From positions 1 through 26,259 of the IMG/VR virus record IMGVR_UViG_3300027833_001802: a DNA stretch of 26,259 nucleotides; one strand, given 5' to 3'. The stretch comes from a virus. Below are positions 1-8,482 of the stretch, in pieces (within the stretch, counting starts at the first letter, position 1; each line of letters opens with the position of its first letter). Under the pieces are notes generated by a model. That model was given only the letters and a program-made list of their open reading frames with translations, was not told the origin of the DNA and did not search any database. The translations under genes and the position numbers were made by a program.

Positions 1-28
1 TATGGGTATATCATTGGATAATATAAAA

Positions 29-57
29 GTCAAGGTAAATGTAAAGTTTACCTTGAC
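29..57. repeat. 11-bp inverted repeat overlapping the -35 box of the first promoter
   Basis: The arms at 29-39 and 47-57 are perfect reverse complements (GTCAAGGTAAA and TTTACCTTGAC) with a 7-nt loop. The right arm contains most of the TTGACA -35 hexamer. It may be an operator for a repressor or the hairpin of a terminator. No T-run follows on the + strand, whereas on the - strand the stem would be followed by TTTTAT. Its function is not determined. Confidence 0.55.
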
Positions 58-80
58 AAATATAATTTATGATGTATAAT
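53..80 (+). promoter_or_regulatory. sigma70-type promoter before the sliding clamp gene
   Basis: TTGACA lies at 53-58 and TATAAT at 75-80 with a 16-bp spacer, 45 bases before the first start codon. Both hexamers match the bacterial consensus exactly, so host RNA polymerase should read it. It would drive the clamp and DpdA-like genes. Confidence 0.85.
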
Positions 81-125
81 AGTAACACTAATTGATAATA
101 ATATTAATTAAAATTGGAGAAGTAA

Positions 126-881
126 ATGAATACACGTGACGTAATACAAGATATTGTAAAACACACAGCAGGTCCCGCTGGATTTACAGCAGTTAAATTA
201 ACAAGTTCTGATACAGAAACAACACTTGACGCGATGAACGCAGATCGGACAGTTATCCTAAAGGGTAAACTTCATAATGCTGCACCTGAGTTTCAAGGTG
301 AAATCGGTATGGGCAATCTAGGCTTCTTAGCAGGAGTTTCTGGTCTTGGTGCATATTCAACTCAATCAGAGAATGCAACTGTGACAGTGGTAACACGTGA
401 TCGCAATGGTGTTGAAACACCTGATCATTTGTTATTCAAAGATGGTGATGGTAATAAAGATCAGTATCGCTTTATGAGTAAAGAGATTATCGATCAAACA
501 TTAAAGACTGTTACATTCAAAGGTGTTGAATGGGATATCGCATTCGAACCTACCAAAGCGAAAGTAGCAGAATTACAACAAGTGGCTAGTATCTATGGCG
601 ACATTGAACCTAACTTTACTGTTAAGACAGAAGATGGTAACTTGGTTGTTACTGTTGGCGCAGCAGATGGTTCTTATACAGGCAAGCGTATCTTTGCAAC
701 CAATGTAAATGGTACATTATCACAAGGCTATGCATGGCCTCTATCACAAGTATTGGCTATCCTAAAATTGGGTATGTCTAGTTCATGTGTAATGCAAATC
801 TCAGCACGTGGTGCCCTACAGATTTCAGTAGATTCTGGCATTGCTAAGTACGACTATATCCTTCCTGCTCTAACGGTGTAA
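126..881 (+). CDS. 45: DNA polymerase sliding clamp, T4 gp45-like
   Basis: A 251-aa protein that resembles the T4-type sliding clamp, the trimeric ring that tethers phage DNA polymerase to DNA and also activates late transcription in T4. Similarity to gp45 is in overall pattern rather than a short motif. It has an N-terminal beta-rich half around residues 20-75. After that comes a segment like the gp45 interdomain region (EIIDQTLK near residue 120, then TVKTEDGNLVV near 165), and a C-terminal beta-rich end. At 251 aa it is slightly longer than T4 gp45 (228 aa). The ATG is preceded by GGAG at 116-119 with good spacing. It is the first gene after a consensus promoter, which fits early expression. 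The clamp-loader genes usually near gp45 are not in this window. The assignment is from remembered family sequence, without alignment. Confidence 0.72.
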   Translation: MNTRDVIQDIVKHTAGPAGFTAVKLTSSDTETTLDAMNADRTVILKGKLHNAAPEFQGEIGMGNLGFLAGVSGLGAYSTQSENATVTVVTRDRNGVETPDHLLFKDGDGNKDQYRFMSKEIIDQTLKTVTFKGVEWDIAFEPTKAKVAELQQVASIYGDIEPNFTVKTEDGNLVVTVGAADGSYTGKRIFATNVNGTLSQGYAWPLSQVLAILKLGMSSSCVMQISARGALQISVDSGIAKYDYILPALTV

Positions 882-884
882 TTT

Positions 885-2378
885 ATGACTAGTTTAACTG
901 ATACTAATGAAGATTATGCTGTATGGCTGCCTAGCATCAGTAATTTCTATAATAATATCATTACACGTTATCACCATCAGGGGGATGATTATTTTCCTCC
1001 TGAACGTATCCCTGTAGGTCTTGAGCATGGACTTGCAGGCTGTAATTTCTTAAAAGAAGATGATTCCTATTTCCAATATAAATGGGGATTGTATTCTATT
1101 GGACATGCACAGAGAGATGTGACTAAGACAGATAAGCGTGATATGATCATTCAACAACGTGATAGAAGTAAGACTTTTATCTTGGGTGATTCTGGTGGTT
1201 ATCAAATCGTAACTGGTGTTATCAAATGTGATTGGAATAACTTTAAGTCTGATGATAGTTTACGCCACCAAGTTTTGAATTGGCTTGAGCATACCGCAGA
1301 CTATAGTATGATTCTTGATGTTCCCACACTTGCAACATTGCCTCAGTATTCAGCAAAAAGTGGTATCAAAGACTTTGCACAGTGTCTTGATTATACCAAG
1401 TTCAATGCTGACTTCTTTGTAAAGAACAGAAAGTTTGAAACTAAATACTTAAACGTTATGCAAGGTATGAATGAGCAAGAATCTCGTGCATGGTATGATG
1501 CAGTTAAGCATTATCCATTTGAGGGTTGGGCATTTTCTGGCGCTTGTAAGTCAAACAAAATTGATATCTTATTGCGCAGACTAATTCAGATGCGTGACGA
1601 TAAATTACTTGAACGTGGTGAACGTGATTTAGTTCATGTACTGGGTGTAGGTAAACTTGAACTTGCTGTAGTTTATACCGCAATTAAACGTGCATTACGT
1701 GAGCATGTAAATCCTGATATGGAATTTACATTTGATGCAGCATCACCATTCATTGGTGCATCTAAGGGTGAAATTTATGCTGAATCGATATACAAGAGTG
1801 ATTCATTTAGGTTACAAACTGATCGATTCATTAATGATAAATCATTAAAGGGTAGTACAGTACGCTTACCTTATCGTTCCCCTATAGCAGATCGTTTAAC
1901 GATGGGTGATATGTGTTATCAAGGCGTAGGTGCACTTGATAAGAACGGACAAGTGTCAAAGACAAGTTGGGATTCATTGACTTATATGTTGATGCAAGGT
2001 CACAACACCTATTCTCATATTGAATCTATTCAACGAGCAAATCGCTTTGCAGATTCTACGATGCCATTAATTGATACAGATCATAACTTATGGTCGCAAG
2101 TAAGTGGCAAGGGCAAAGCACGACAGATTGATGATCATATCCCAGTAGAAGTGGTTTATATGATCAATTTCATTGAGAAATTGTTTAAGAGCGAAAACCC
2201 TATGACAATGATCAATGAGGCTGAGAGTTTGTTTGCTACATTTAGTAGACAGAAATCAGTAAAGAACAGTGACGTATTATTCACTAATCTATTTCAGATG
2301 GGAGATGATGAAACTGTAGACTCTGACGAGGAAATCGAACAAGATACCTCAGAAGAATTTTTAGAAACATTAACTTAA
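885..2378 (+). CDS. dpdA: DpdA-like / queuine tRNA-ribosyltransferase-fold base-exchange enzyme
   Basis: A 497-aa protein with the TGT fold. Enzymes of this family swap a guanine base for a 7-deazaguanine; TGT does this in tRNA and DpdA does it in DNA. Visible motifs are GDSGGYQ at residues 101-107 (the DSGG(F/Y)Q signature), ILDVPT at 143-148, FSGACKS at 217-223, HVLGVGK at 251-257 and FTFDAASPF at 281-289. D284 sits in the position of the TGT nucleophile. The CxCxxC zinc site of tRNA TGTs is absent, as expected for DpdA. The C-terminal 40 residues are very acidic. It starts three bases after the clamp gene, so the two are probably co-transcribed. FolE and QueE in the same window supply early pathway steps, which supports a DNA rather than a tRNA target. 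The exact product base cannot be told. Confidence 0.82.
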   Translation: MTSLTDTNEDYAVWLPSISNFYNNIITRYHHQGDDYFPPERIPVGLEHGLAGCNFLKEDDSYFQYKWGLYSIGHAQRDVTKTDKRDMIIQQRDRSKTFILGDSGGYQIVTGVIKCDWNNFKSDDSLRHQVLNWLEHTADYSMILDVPTLATLPQYSAKSGIKDFAQCLDYTKFNADFFVKNRKFETKYLNVMQGMNEQESRAWYDAVKHYPFEGWAFSGACKSNKIDILLRRLIQMRDDKLLERGERDLVHVLGVGKLELAVVYTAIKRALREHVNPDMEFTFDAASPFIGASKGEIYAESIYKSDSFRLQTDRFINDKSLKGSTVRLPYRSPIADRLTMGDMCYQGVGALDKNGQVSKTSWDSLTYMLMQGHNTYSHIESIQRANRFADSTMPLIDTDHNLWSQVSGKGKARQIDDHIPVEVVYMINFIEKLFKSENPMTMINEAESLFATFSRQKSVKNSDVLFTNLFQMGDDETVDSDEEIEQDTSEEFLETLT

Positions 2379-2397
2379 ATTAAACGGAGAAATCAAC

Positions 2398-2634
2398 ATG
2401 GCTAAGAAAATTAGACTTATTGACGACACAGTAGAAACTGTTGGTGATGCAGCAATTGCACCATTGACAGAATCACCGAAAGGTGATACAATTGGTTCTG
2501 CATTTTCAAAAGATGATGTAGAAAAACTTATGAAGACAGCAGAAGCAATCGATTGGAAATTATGGGAGTTGTTAAAATTTACCCAAAAATTTGAAGATGT
2601 GATGTTGCAATCCGCAACATCTTCGCAAGATTAA
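2398..2634 (+). CDS. small protein of unknown function (78 aa)
   Basis: Not recognised. The protein is 78 aa and acidic, with a probable helical C-terminal half around residues 38-70 (DDVEKLMKTAEAIDWKLWEL). There is no signal peptide, membrane segment or cysteine pair. The start is supported by GGAG at 2386-2389, nine bases before the ATG. It lies 19 bases after the DpdA-like gene in the same direction and is probably in its operon. Conserved spacing and the ribosome site support a real gene; nothing in it predicts a role. Confidence 0.7.
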   Translation: MAKKIRLIDDTVETVGDAAIAPLTESPKGDTIGSAFSKDDVEKLMKTAEAIDWKLWELLKFTQKFEDVMLQSATSSQD

Positions 2635-2656
2635 TTACTAACTAACTGGTATTATT

Positions 2657-3061
2657 ATGACCACAGAAAACGAAGCAACAACAACAACAACAACAACAAA
2701 AACAGCAGCACCTTATGCTAGTACTGCAAAGCCTCACGCTCCTCGTCTACCATCACTTTATATTAGTGGGTATTACACATTACACGACATTAAGTTTGAT
2801 TTATTAAAAATCATTGAACCATATGATGGTTATATGTTCAATCGGAAAGATACTGAACATGTTCGTGGATTGTTTAATAACTTTCTAAGTGATCTAAGGC
2901 GTGCATACAAGTTGCGTGAATACAATATCTATACTACAGTGAAAGATAATTCTATTACATTCGATGTAACAGTAAAGATTCATAAAGATCGCGCAGTAAA
3001 GAAATTGAAAATCCACGTAGGTCGTTTGAACTACGTATCTCCAACTACAACTCACTCTTAG
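2657..3061 (+). CDS. unknown protein with threonine run and a sheath-like C-terminal pattern (134 aa)
   Basis: Not recognised with confidence. The N-terminal 30 residues are low complexity, including seven threonines in a row encoded by a CAA/ACA trinucleotide tract at 2676-2700. The remainder is a compact alpha/beta region: a long helix around residues 68-90 (VRGLFNNFLSDLRRAYKLRE), then strands YNIYTTVKDN and ITFDVTVKIH. This helix-then-two-strands pattern loosely resembles the C-terminal domain of contractile tail sheath proteins, but I cannot show homology. The gene ends directly before folE, whose ribosome site GGAG starts on its last base, so the two are translationally close. Confidence 0.65.
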   Translation: MTTENEATTTTTTTKTAAPYASTAKPHAPRLPSLYISGYYTLHDIKFDLLKIIEPYDGYMFNRKDTEHVRGLFNNFLSDLRRAYKLREYNIYTTVKDNSITFDVTVKIHKDRAVKKLKIHVGRLNYVSPTTTHS

Positions 3062-3070
3062 GAGTATAAG

Positions 3071-3757
3071 ATGTCAGTATCAAGTAAAATTAAACAACGA
3101 CTGACTGATGCCGAACATCGACATTGGGCTGGTGATAATATTTCAGAATATATCATGGATGGTGAACACGAAGAACTTATTGTAGAACTTACGGAAAAGT
3201 TTGAAGATGTTCTTAGTAGTTTAGTAATTGATATAGAAAATGATCCCAACTCACATGGTACTGGAAAGCGACTTGCTAAAATGTATGTTAAAGAATTAAT
3301 GAGCGGGCGTTATTATCCTGCTCCTTCTGCTACTGCATTTCCAAACAATGGTGGTGATCCGTTTAAAGGTATGTTAGTGGTACGATCTGAAATTAAATCA
3401 ATGTGTTCACATCATCATCAACCTGTAACTGGTGTTGTTTATATTGGCATCTTACCCGAAGATAAAGTAATTGGATTAAGTAAGTACACGCGCATTGCAC
3501 AATGGTGTGCACGGCGCGGTACACTTCAAGAAGAACTTGCAAATGATATTGCACGTGAACTTGAGAAGGCTACCGAGACTAAGCATCTTGCAGTATATAT
3601 TCAAGCCGAGCATGGCTGTTGTACCAATAGAGGCATTATGGCACATAGTTCGTTAACACAAACTACTGTACTTAAAGGTAACTTCTTTGAAAAAGCATCT
3701 GTAAAAGAAGAGTTCTTCGATAATATTAAAATGCAACAAGCACATGCACCGAGGTAG
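3071..3757 (+). CDS. folE: GTP cyclohydrolase I
   Basis: Converts GTP to 7,8-dihydroneopterin triphosphate, the entry step of both folate and 7-deazaguanine (preQ0) synthesis. The 228-aa protein matches the family over its catalytic half. It has MCSHHHQP at residues 111-118 with zinc ligands C112 and H115, VIGLSKYTRIAQ at 133-144, and AEHGCCTNRG at 179-188 carrying the third zinc ligand cysteine and the conserved Arg. Length is typical (E. coli FolE is 222 aa). GGAG at 3061-3064 supports the start. With the DpdA-like enzyme upstream and QueE downstream, the likely role is precursor supply for a modified guanine in phage DNA rather than folate synthesis, but the sequence alone does not exclude the latter. 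Confidence 0.93.
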   Translation: MSVSSKIKQRLTDAEHRHWAGDNISEYIMDGEHEELIVELTEKFEDVLSSLVIDIENDPNSHGTGKRLAKMYVKELMSGRYYPAPSATAFPNNGGDPFKGMLVVRSEIKSMCSHHHQPVTGVVYIGILPEDKVIGLSKYTRIAQWCARRGTLQEELANDIARELEKATETKHLAVYIQAEHGCCTNRGIMAHSSLTQTTVLKGNFFEKASVKEEFFDNIKMQQAHAPR

Positions 3758-3760
3758 ATT

Positions 3761-4330
3761 ATGAATAAAAAAGTATATTATAGTTGGGAAGACGTTGAGC
3801 ATATGCTTACGACAATCAATAATGAAATGGCTGCCGATGGTTGGCGCCCAGACTATATTGTGGGCATGTCACGTGGTGGTCTTGTACCAGCAGTGATGTT
3901 GAGTAACATGTCAGGTATTCCTATGCATCCATTAGATAAAGACGAGTCAAATCTTTGGATGTCTGAAGATGCATTTGGTTATGTATCTACGCCAGATTCT
4001 AATGAAATATCTGATGTATATGATGAAATAGTACCAGAGATTTCAGAAAATGTATTTGATCATCGTAAGAATATTTTGATTATTGATGATATCAATAATG
4101 TGGGTAGCACATTTGATTGGTTAAAATCTGATTGGACATCTTCGTGTATGCCTATGGATCATGATAGTTGGGATGATATTTGGCATGACAATGTTAGATT
4201 TGCATCATTAGTAGATAATGAAGCAAGTTTATTTGTCGATGTTGACTATGCAGCCGTAGAGATCAATAAAATAGAAAAGCCTGTATGGTGTGTGTTTCCT
4301 TGGGAAGCGGAGCGTGATTATGGCAACTAG
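3761..4330 (+). CDS. phosphoribosyltransferase-domain protein
   Basis: A 189-aa type I phosphoribosyltransferase (PRTase). The PRPP-binding signature is ILIIDDINNVGSTF at residues 105-118, with the two acidic residues D109 and D110, and the upstream loop VGMSRGGLVPA at 34-44 has the usual position. The hood region between them is acidic and divergent, so the base it uses cannot be named. The family moves phosphoribose between PRPP and a purine or pyrimidine base. The gene starts three bases after folE and has GAGG at 3751-3754, so it is probably co-translated with folE. A link to purine salvage for the deazaguanine route is possible but is only inferred from position. Confidence 0.82.
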   Translation: MNKKVYYSWEDVEHMLTTINNEMAADGWRPDYIVGMSRGGLVPAVMLSNMSGIPMHPLDKDESNLWMSEDAFGYVSTPDSNEISDVYDEIVPEISENVFDHRKNILIIDDINNVGSTFDWLKSDWTSSCMPMDHDSWDDIWHDNVRFASLVDNEASLFVDVDYAAVEINKIEKPVWCVFPWEAERDYGN

Positions 4331-4709
4331 AAATGTTACCACTTTTGCAGGACCGAATGCATCTCATATATGGATAGATGATGCAGCAGCGACTTACGCT
4401 GATAATACTACTATCAGTACTCTCACTAGTGGTAATAGTACTATTACTGGTGGATTCAGTGGCATTTACGAAAATAACGATATGACTGTTAATGGTGATC
4501 TTACTATCGCAGATGGTGGATCACTTTCAGTGCAAGTATCTGGTGAGTTAGTTGATGTATCTGAGAAATTATCTGAAACTGAAATGCTACTAGGTATAAT
4601 GACTAACTTATTGGATACTCTTATCAAAGATAATCCTGGAATCACAAGTGCAAAATCTATTGAGGATTTAATGGATAAGCAAAAAATGATGAAAAAATTA
4701 TCAAAATAG
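4320..4709 (+). CDS. unknown protein, beta-rich N-terminus and helical C-terminus (129 aa)
   Basis: Not recognised. The ATG at 4320 overlaps the end of the upstream gene by 11 bases and follows GCGGAG at 4308-4313. An in-frame ATG at 4290 would add ten residues inside the phosphoribosyltransferase gene and is less likely. Residues 1-75 are rich in Thr, Ser, Gly and Asn with alternating hydrophobic residues (NDMTVNGDLTIADGGSLSVQ), which suggests beta structure of the kind seen in phage fibre or decoration proteins. Residues 76-129 look helical and end in a basic stretch, MMKKLSK. The DNA encoding this end is duplicated behind the next gene (see the direct repeat), which makes this the site where the dam gene appears to have been inserted. 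Confidence 0.68.
   Translation: MATRNVTTFAGPNASHIWIDDAAATYADNTTISTLTSGNSTITGGFSGIYENNDMTVNGDLTIADGGSLSVQVSGELVDVSEKLSETEMLLGIMTNLLDTLIKDNPGITSAKSIEDLMDKQKMMKKLSK
4681..4709 (+). repeat. left copy of a 29-bp direct repeat flanking dam
   Basis: This copy encodes the last codons of the upstream gene, including MMKKLSK and its stop. A second copy at 5596-5624 differs at one base (4694 is A, 5609 is G). The copies are 915 bp apart and bracket the methylase gene. Confidence 0.85.
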
Positions 4710-4722
4710 AAAGGCATTTATA

Positions 4723-5604
4723 ATGAAAACACCAATTAGATATGCAGGCGGCAAGTCTAAAGCATACAATATCATAACAGAACAACTACCGACATTATCC
4801 TTACCAGAAAGGATTATATCTCCATTTATGGGTGGTGGTAGTTTAGAATCTCGTTGGTCGTCGGAACTTGGTGTAGAAGTAATTGGTTATGATATATTTG
4901 ATGCACTTACTAATTTTTGGAATGTATTACTAACAGATTCAGATAGTCTTGCTGACAAACTTGCATTGTTGTCACCCACAAAGGACAAATACAAAGAAAT
5001 AAAAGAAATACTTATCCAGTGGGATTACACGCAAGAAATGTTGTCTGAATGGAAAACAGACTATTATAAAAGAGATAGCATTACGTTAGATAATGTAACT
5101 GCCGCAGCATATTATTATCATAATCATAATTTGTCATACGGACCAATGTACTTAGGTTGGATGTCTAAAATATATGAAAGTCAAGATAAATGGAACAATG
5201 CAATTAAACGTATAAGAGAATATAAGAATCCAAATCTTACAGTTCACAAGGGTACGTTTGATGAAGTGATACCAAATCACACGAATGATTTTTTATATCT
5301 TGATCCACCATATTATCTTGACAAAGATAAAGATAATAAAATGTTTAAGGGGTTATATCCGAATGCTAACATTGCAGTACATCATAAAGGATTTGATCAT
5401 GAACAACTGAGAGATTTATTGCATAATCATAAGGGTAATTTTATCTTATCGTATAATGATTGCGAGACAATTCGTGAATATTACAAAGATTTTGAAATAT
5501 TATATCCTAAATGGCATAACTCTTATGCGTATAATACTGATAAAGGCGGCAATGCTGAACGTAAATCAAAAGAAAGTCATGAAATTTTAATTTGTAAAAA
5601 ATGA
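4723..5604 (+). CDS. dam: Dam-type DNA N6-adenine methyltransferase (D12 class)
   Basis: A 293-aa alpha-class adenine methyltransferase. It transfers a methyl group from S-adenosylmethionine to adenine N6 in DNA. The N-terminal PIRYAGGKSK at residues 4-13 and PFMGGGSLE at 34-42 form the SAM-binding motif, IGYDIFDALTNFW at 54-66 is the following acidic loop, and LDPPYY at 193-198 is the catalytic DPPY. Length is near that of T4 Dam (259 aa) and E. coli Dam (278 aa). The target site cannot be read from sequence; GATC would be the family default. The gene sits between two copies of a 29-bp repeat, so it looks like a later insertion. Likely roles are protection from host restriction or marking of phage DNA. 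Confidence 0.9.
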   Translation: MKTPIRYAGGKSKAYNIITEQLPTLSLPERIISPFMGGGSLESRWSSELGVEVIGYDIFDALTNFWNVLLTDSDSLADKLALLSPTKDKYKEIKEILIQWDYTQEMLSEWKTDYYKRDSITLDNVTAAAYYYHNHNLSYGPMYLGWMSKIYESQDKWNNAIKRIREYKNPNLTVHKGTFDEVIPNHTNDFLYLDPPYYLDKDKDNKMFKGLYPNANIAVHHKGFDHEQLRDLLHNHKGNFILSYNDCETIREYYKDFEILYPKWHNSYAYNTDKGGNAERKSKESHEILICKK

Positions 5605-5624
5605 TGAAGAAATTATCAAAATAG
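5596..5624 (+). repeat. right copy of the 29-bp direct repeat flanking dam
   Basis: This copy matches 4681-4709 at 28 of 29 bases and overlaps the last nine bases of dam. Outside dam it is non-coding and still carries the MMKKLSK codons plus stop of the upstream gene, so it reads as a remnant gene end. The subtilase promoter begins three bases further on. Confidence 0.85.
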
Positions 5625-5626
5625 AG

Positions 5627-5655
5627 TTGACACGTAATGATTCTTGCTGTATACT
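5627..5655 (+). promoter_or_regulatory. sigma70-type promoter of the subtilase gene
   Basis: TTGACA at 5627-5632 and TATACT at 5650-5655 are separated by 17 bp, 47 bases before the start codon. It would allow the secreted protease to be made independently of the upstream genes by host RNA polymerase. Confidence 0.85.
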
Positions 5656-5702
5656 TAATGAGTAATGTAATTAAACAAAGTTAATTAAACCGTGAGAATA
5701 TT

Positions 5703-8462
5703 ATGATTAAATTCAAAAAAACAATAACTGCCTTATCAGTCGCAATGGCTATTGGCATTACAGCAGTCCCCACACAGGCGGAAGCAGCGCCTCGTTCAGT
5801 ATATGATTATGCGTCTAAAATCACCAATCATACTTCACAAGTCAAATTCATAAACAAGATGATTAGAAGTTATGCTCGTACCTCTAAAGTATACAGTAAT
5901 ATGATTGACAAATATGGCGCACGTTACGGACATTATTCTTGGTTCAAACCTATTATTCAAAATCATGCATTCTATCAAGCAGAAATGAAGAAATACACAA
6001 ACTTATTAAATTCTATTCAAGATGTAGTGGTAGCAGTAACCATTTTAAACACGGCTACTCATGTTGAACCATATGTACAAACTAGAAAGAGTAAGCCCGA
6101 ATTAATATCGTCTACTGATACAGTTGAACAAGAAACTGATGCGGGAATGATATATGAATATGCAGTACTAACTAAGGTAATGGAAACCATTACTACTGTT
6201 CGTACATTTGAAATGACTGTTACTGTCACATCGTTCAGCGATGGTTCAAAAGATAGTAGACGCAAAGCAAAACTAGTAGATACTAAGATTACGCCTAATC
6301 GTGAAACAACTCGTGATCGTGAATTAATTCGTAGTTATTCAGTTCCTGTAATTGAACCGCCAACACAAGTAGCAGACGTTGATACAGGTACAAAGACAGT
6401 TGCTATATTGACTGTTGAAGAATACCTTGCTCGTGATGATGTTGATTATGCTGTTACAGAAACTTATCGTCAAGCAGCATGGAATACAAGTGCAGGAACC
6501 AATCAAAATTATATTGATCGTGAAAGTGGTTTAGCGCCATATGCTAGTTCATTGGTAGATATTGGTGCACCACAGGCATGGGCACGTGGTTGGACAGGCA
6601 AGGGATCTATCATAGGTATTGTGGATTCTGGTATCGATTTAGATCATAGTGAGTTCGATGGGAAGATTATTGACGCACTATGTTTCACTCGTTCATGTGA
6701 TCTTGGTTACGAATCAGTAGACGATATTACACGAGTTAGTCACGGAACACACATTGCTGGTATTGCAGCAGCAAGTTTAGACGGAGTTGGTACAACTGGT
6801 GTTGCACCTGATGCAAAACTATTAATTGCAAAGGCAACAATAGGAACATATGGTTCAATCGATTTCGGTGCAATTGCAAAAGGTGTTGCATGGGCTGCAT
6901 CTAATGGTGCTGATGCAATCAACGTAAGTTCTAACTACAGGGTTGATAATACATACAAGAATAGTATTGTGTCGGTAGAGTCTGGTGTTTATCGTTCAAC
7001 CGATACACGTGGTAGAAATGGATTATCTTACGATAAAGATGGATATTCTTTTCTTCTAGTTGACACATTTGCCCAAAACTTAAAACAGGCAATGCAAGAT
7101 ACAGAAGCAGTGTTAGTTGCAGCAGCAGGCAACCAACGTTTAGATTACAGTACTTTCCCAGCACATTATGCAGTACTTGAAAATGAAGATGGTACATTAG
7201 CAATGGATGGTCGTGTGATCGTTGCTGGTAGTTATGACGTAAGAAATAATACAATTGCTAGTTATAGTAACAAAGCAGGCACTATGTGTTTCGATTTCAA
7301 TGAGACTACCAACAAGTGTAATACTGATTATCGCGTCAGTGATTTCTATTTGATGGCTCCAGGTTCGTCAGTTGCTTCAACTGATAAAGATGGTGAGTAT
7401 CGCTTGAATAGTGGTACATCAATGTCAGCCCCAATGATTTCGGGTGCTATTGCTGTGATCAAGCAGATGTGGCCCCACATGAAAGGTCAGAATCTTGCTA
7501 AGTTACTATTGAATACTGGCAATAAAGATATTCCTAACTATGATGTTAACGTGCATGGTCAAGGTCTACTAGATTTAGCAGCAGCAACTTCGCCACAAGG
7601 CGCGATTGGTATTCCTACAACAGGTCGTGTTGAAGGTAATAAGACTATCATGGCAAACGCTGGTACTACTAGTCTGTCAGGTGGTACTATCTCAGCATTC
7701 TCAACAATGATGGTAGTTGATGATTATGATCGTGACTTCTACGTAGATGGTAATGATTTAATTGGAAGCATTGATACTCGTACAGTTCACACAACCAAAG
7801 CAGCCCAAAGTGGGAACACTTTCGATCAGTATTCAGGCTATGCGAATGGCATTCGTTTATCTTCGCAGGGACTTGATTACAGTATCAGTGATGATGGTGG
7901 TCATGTTTCTGCTACAGTGAATAATGTTACAGTTGGTGCATTGGTTGAGAACAAAACATTCTTAGGAAATTATGCAGATAGTATGCTGATGAATGTCGAT
8001 GGTTCTAATACATTGTACATGGGTTATAATGCCGAATTTGAAACCAATAGTGTGACTTATTTTGGTGCAGCAAATGTTGGTGTAACCGCATTAAATGTTG
8101 ACAGTACAGCAATGATGAAATCTTCAAGTTCATTATTAAGTAACTCAGCATCACTAGGAGCAAAGGTTAAAACCGATATTGGTACATTCGGACTTGTTGC
8201 AGCACTGCCAGTAGCAATTTCAAATGGTTCGGCAAACTTTGATGTAGCATCATCAGTGTCAAACAGTGGTGAAATTTTGACTAATAATATGTCAAGTTCA
8301 TTAGCAGCAGATGCACGCGAATATAATATGGGAGCGTTCTATAATACTAGTCTAACCGAAGATGTTGGTCTTAAAATGTTTGCAGAAGCACGCAACAATT
8401 ACACAGGCACAGCAGGACTATATCAGATGGAAGCAGGTGTGACGTTAAATGGCACATTCTAA
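5703..8462 (+). CDS. secreted S8 (subtilisin-family) serine peptidase with autotransporter-like C-terminus
   Basis: A 919-aa protein with a signal peptide (basic MIKFKKT, hydrophobic core, likely cleavage after AEA near residue 28). Residues 30-270 are a pro-region of unknown type. The subtilase domain spans about 280-630 with the full triad: D308 in GIVDSGID, H347 in SHGTHIAG and S573 in GTSMSAP. The oxyanion Asn is N477 in AAAGN. Residues 640-919 alternate polar and hydrophobic residues and end in Phe, as outer-membrane beta-barrels of Gram-negative bacteria do, so the whole could be an autotransporter protease displayed on or released from the host surface. This topology is inferred. All catalytic residues are present, so activity is expected. 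It has its own promoter and a hairpin behind it, a self-contained accessory gene. A secreted protease is unusual for a phage; a tail-borne receptor-degrading role is less likely given the signal peptide. Confidence 0.88.
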   Translation: MIKFKKTITALSVAMAIGITAVPTQAEAAPRSVYDYASKITNHTSQVKFINKMIRSYARTSKVYSNMIDKYGARYGHYSWFKPIIQNHAFYQAEMKKYTNLLNSIQDVVVAVTILNTATHVEPYVQTRKSKPELISSTDTVEQETDAGMIYEYAVLTKVMETITTVRTFEMTVTVTSFSDGSKDSRRKAKLVDTKITPNRETTRDRELIRSYSVPVIEPPTQVADVDTGTKTVAILTVEEYLARDDVDYAVTETYRQAAWNTSAGTNQNYIDRESGLAPYASSLVDIGAPQAWARGWTGKGSIIGIVDSGIDLDHSEFDGKIIDALCFTRSCDLGYESVDDITRVSHGTHIAGIAAASLDGVGTTGVAPDAKLLIAKATIGTYGSIDFGAIAKGVAWAASNGADAINVSSNYRVDNTYKNSIVSVESGVYRSTDTRGRNGLSYDKDGYSFLLVDTFAQNLKQAMQDTEAVLVAAAGNQRLDYSTFPAHYAVLENEDGTLAMDGRVIVAGSYDVRNNTIASYSNKAGTMCFDFNETTNKCNTDYRVSDFYLMAPGSSVASTDKDGEYRLNSGTSMSAPMISGAIAVIKQMWPHMKGQNLAKLLLNTGNKDIPNYDVNVHGQGLLDLAAATSPQGAIGIPTTGRVEGNKTIMANAGTTSLSGGTISAFSTMMVVDDYDRDFYVDGNDLIGSIDTRTVHTTKAAQSGNTFDQYSGYANGIRLSSQGLDYSISDDGGHVSATVNNVTVGALVENKTFLGNYADSMLMNVDGSNTLYMGYNAEFETNSVTYFGAANVGVTALNVDSTAMMKSSSSLLSNSASLGAKVKTDIGTFGLVAALPVAISNGSANFDVASSVSNSGEILTNNMSSSLAADAREYNMGAFYNTSLTEDVGLKMFAEARNNYTGTAGLYQMEAGVTLNGTF

Positions 8463-8482
8463 TATAGAATAACAATAACAAT

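Noticed and set aside
6931-7254. A 107-codon - strand frame
   Set aside because: It sits inside the subtilase catalytic domain, which is clearly coding on the + strand.
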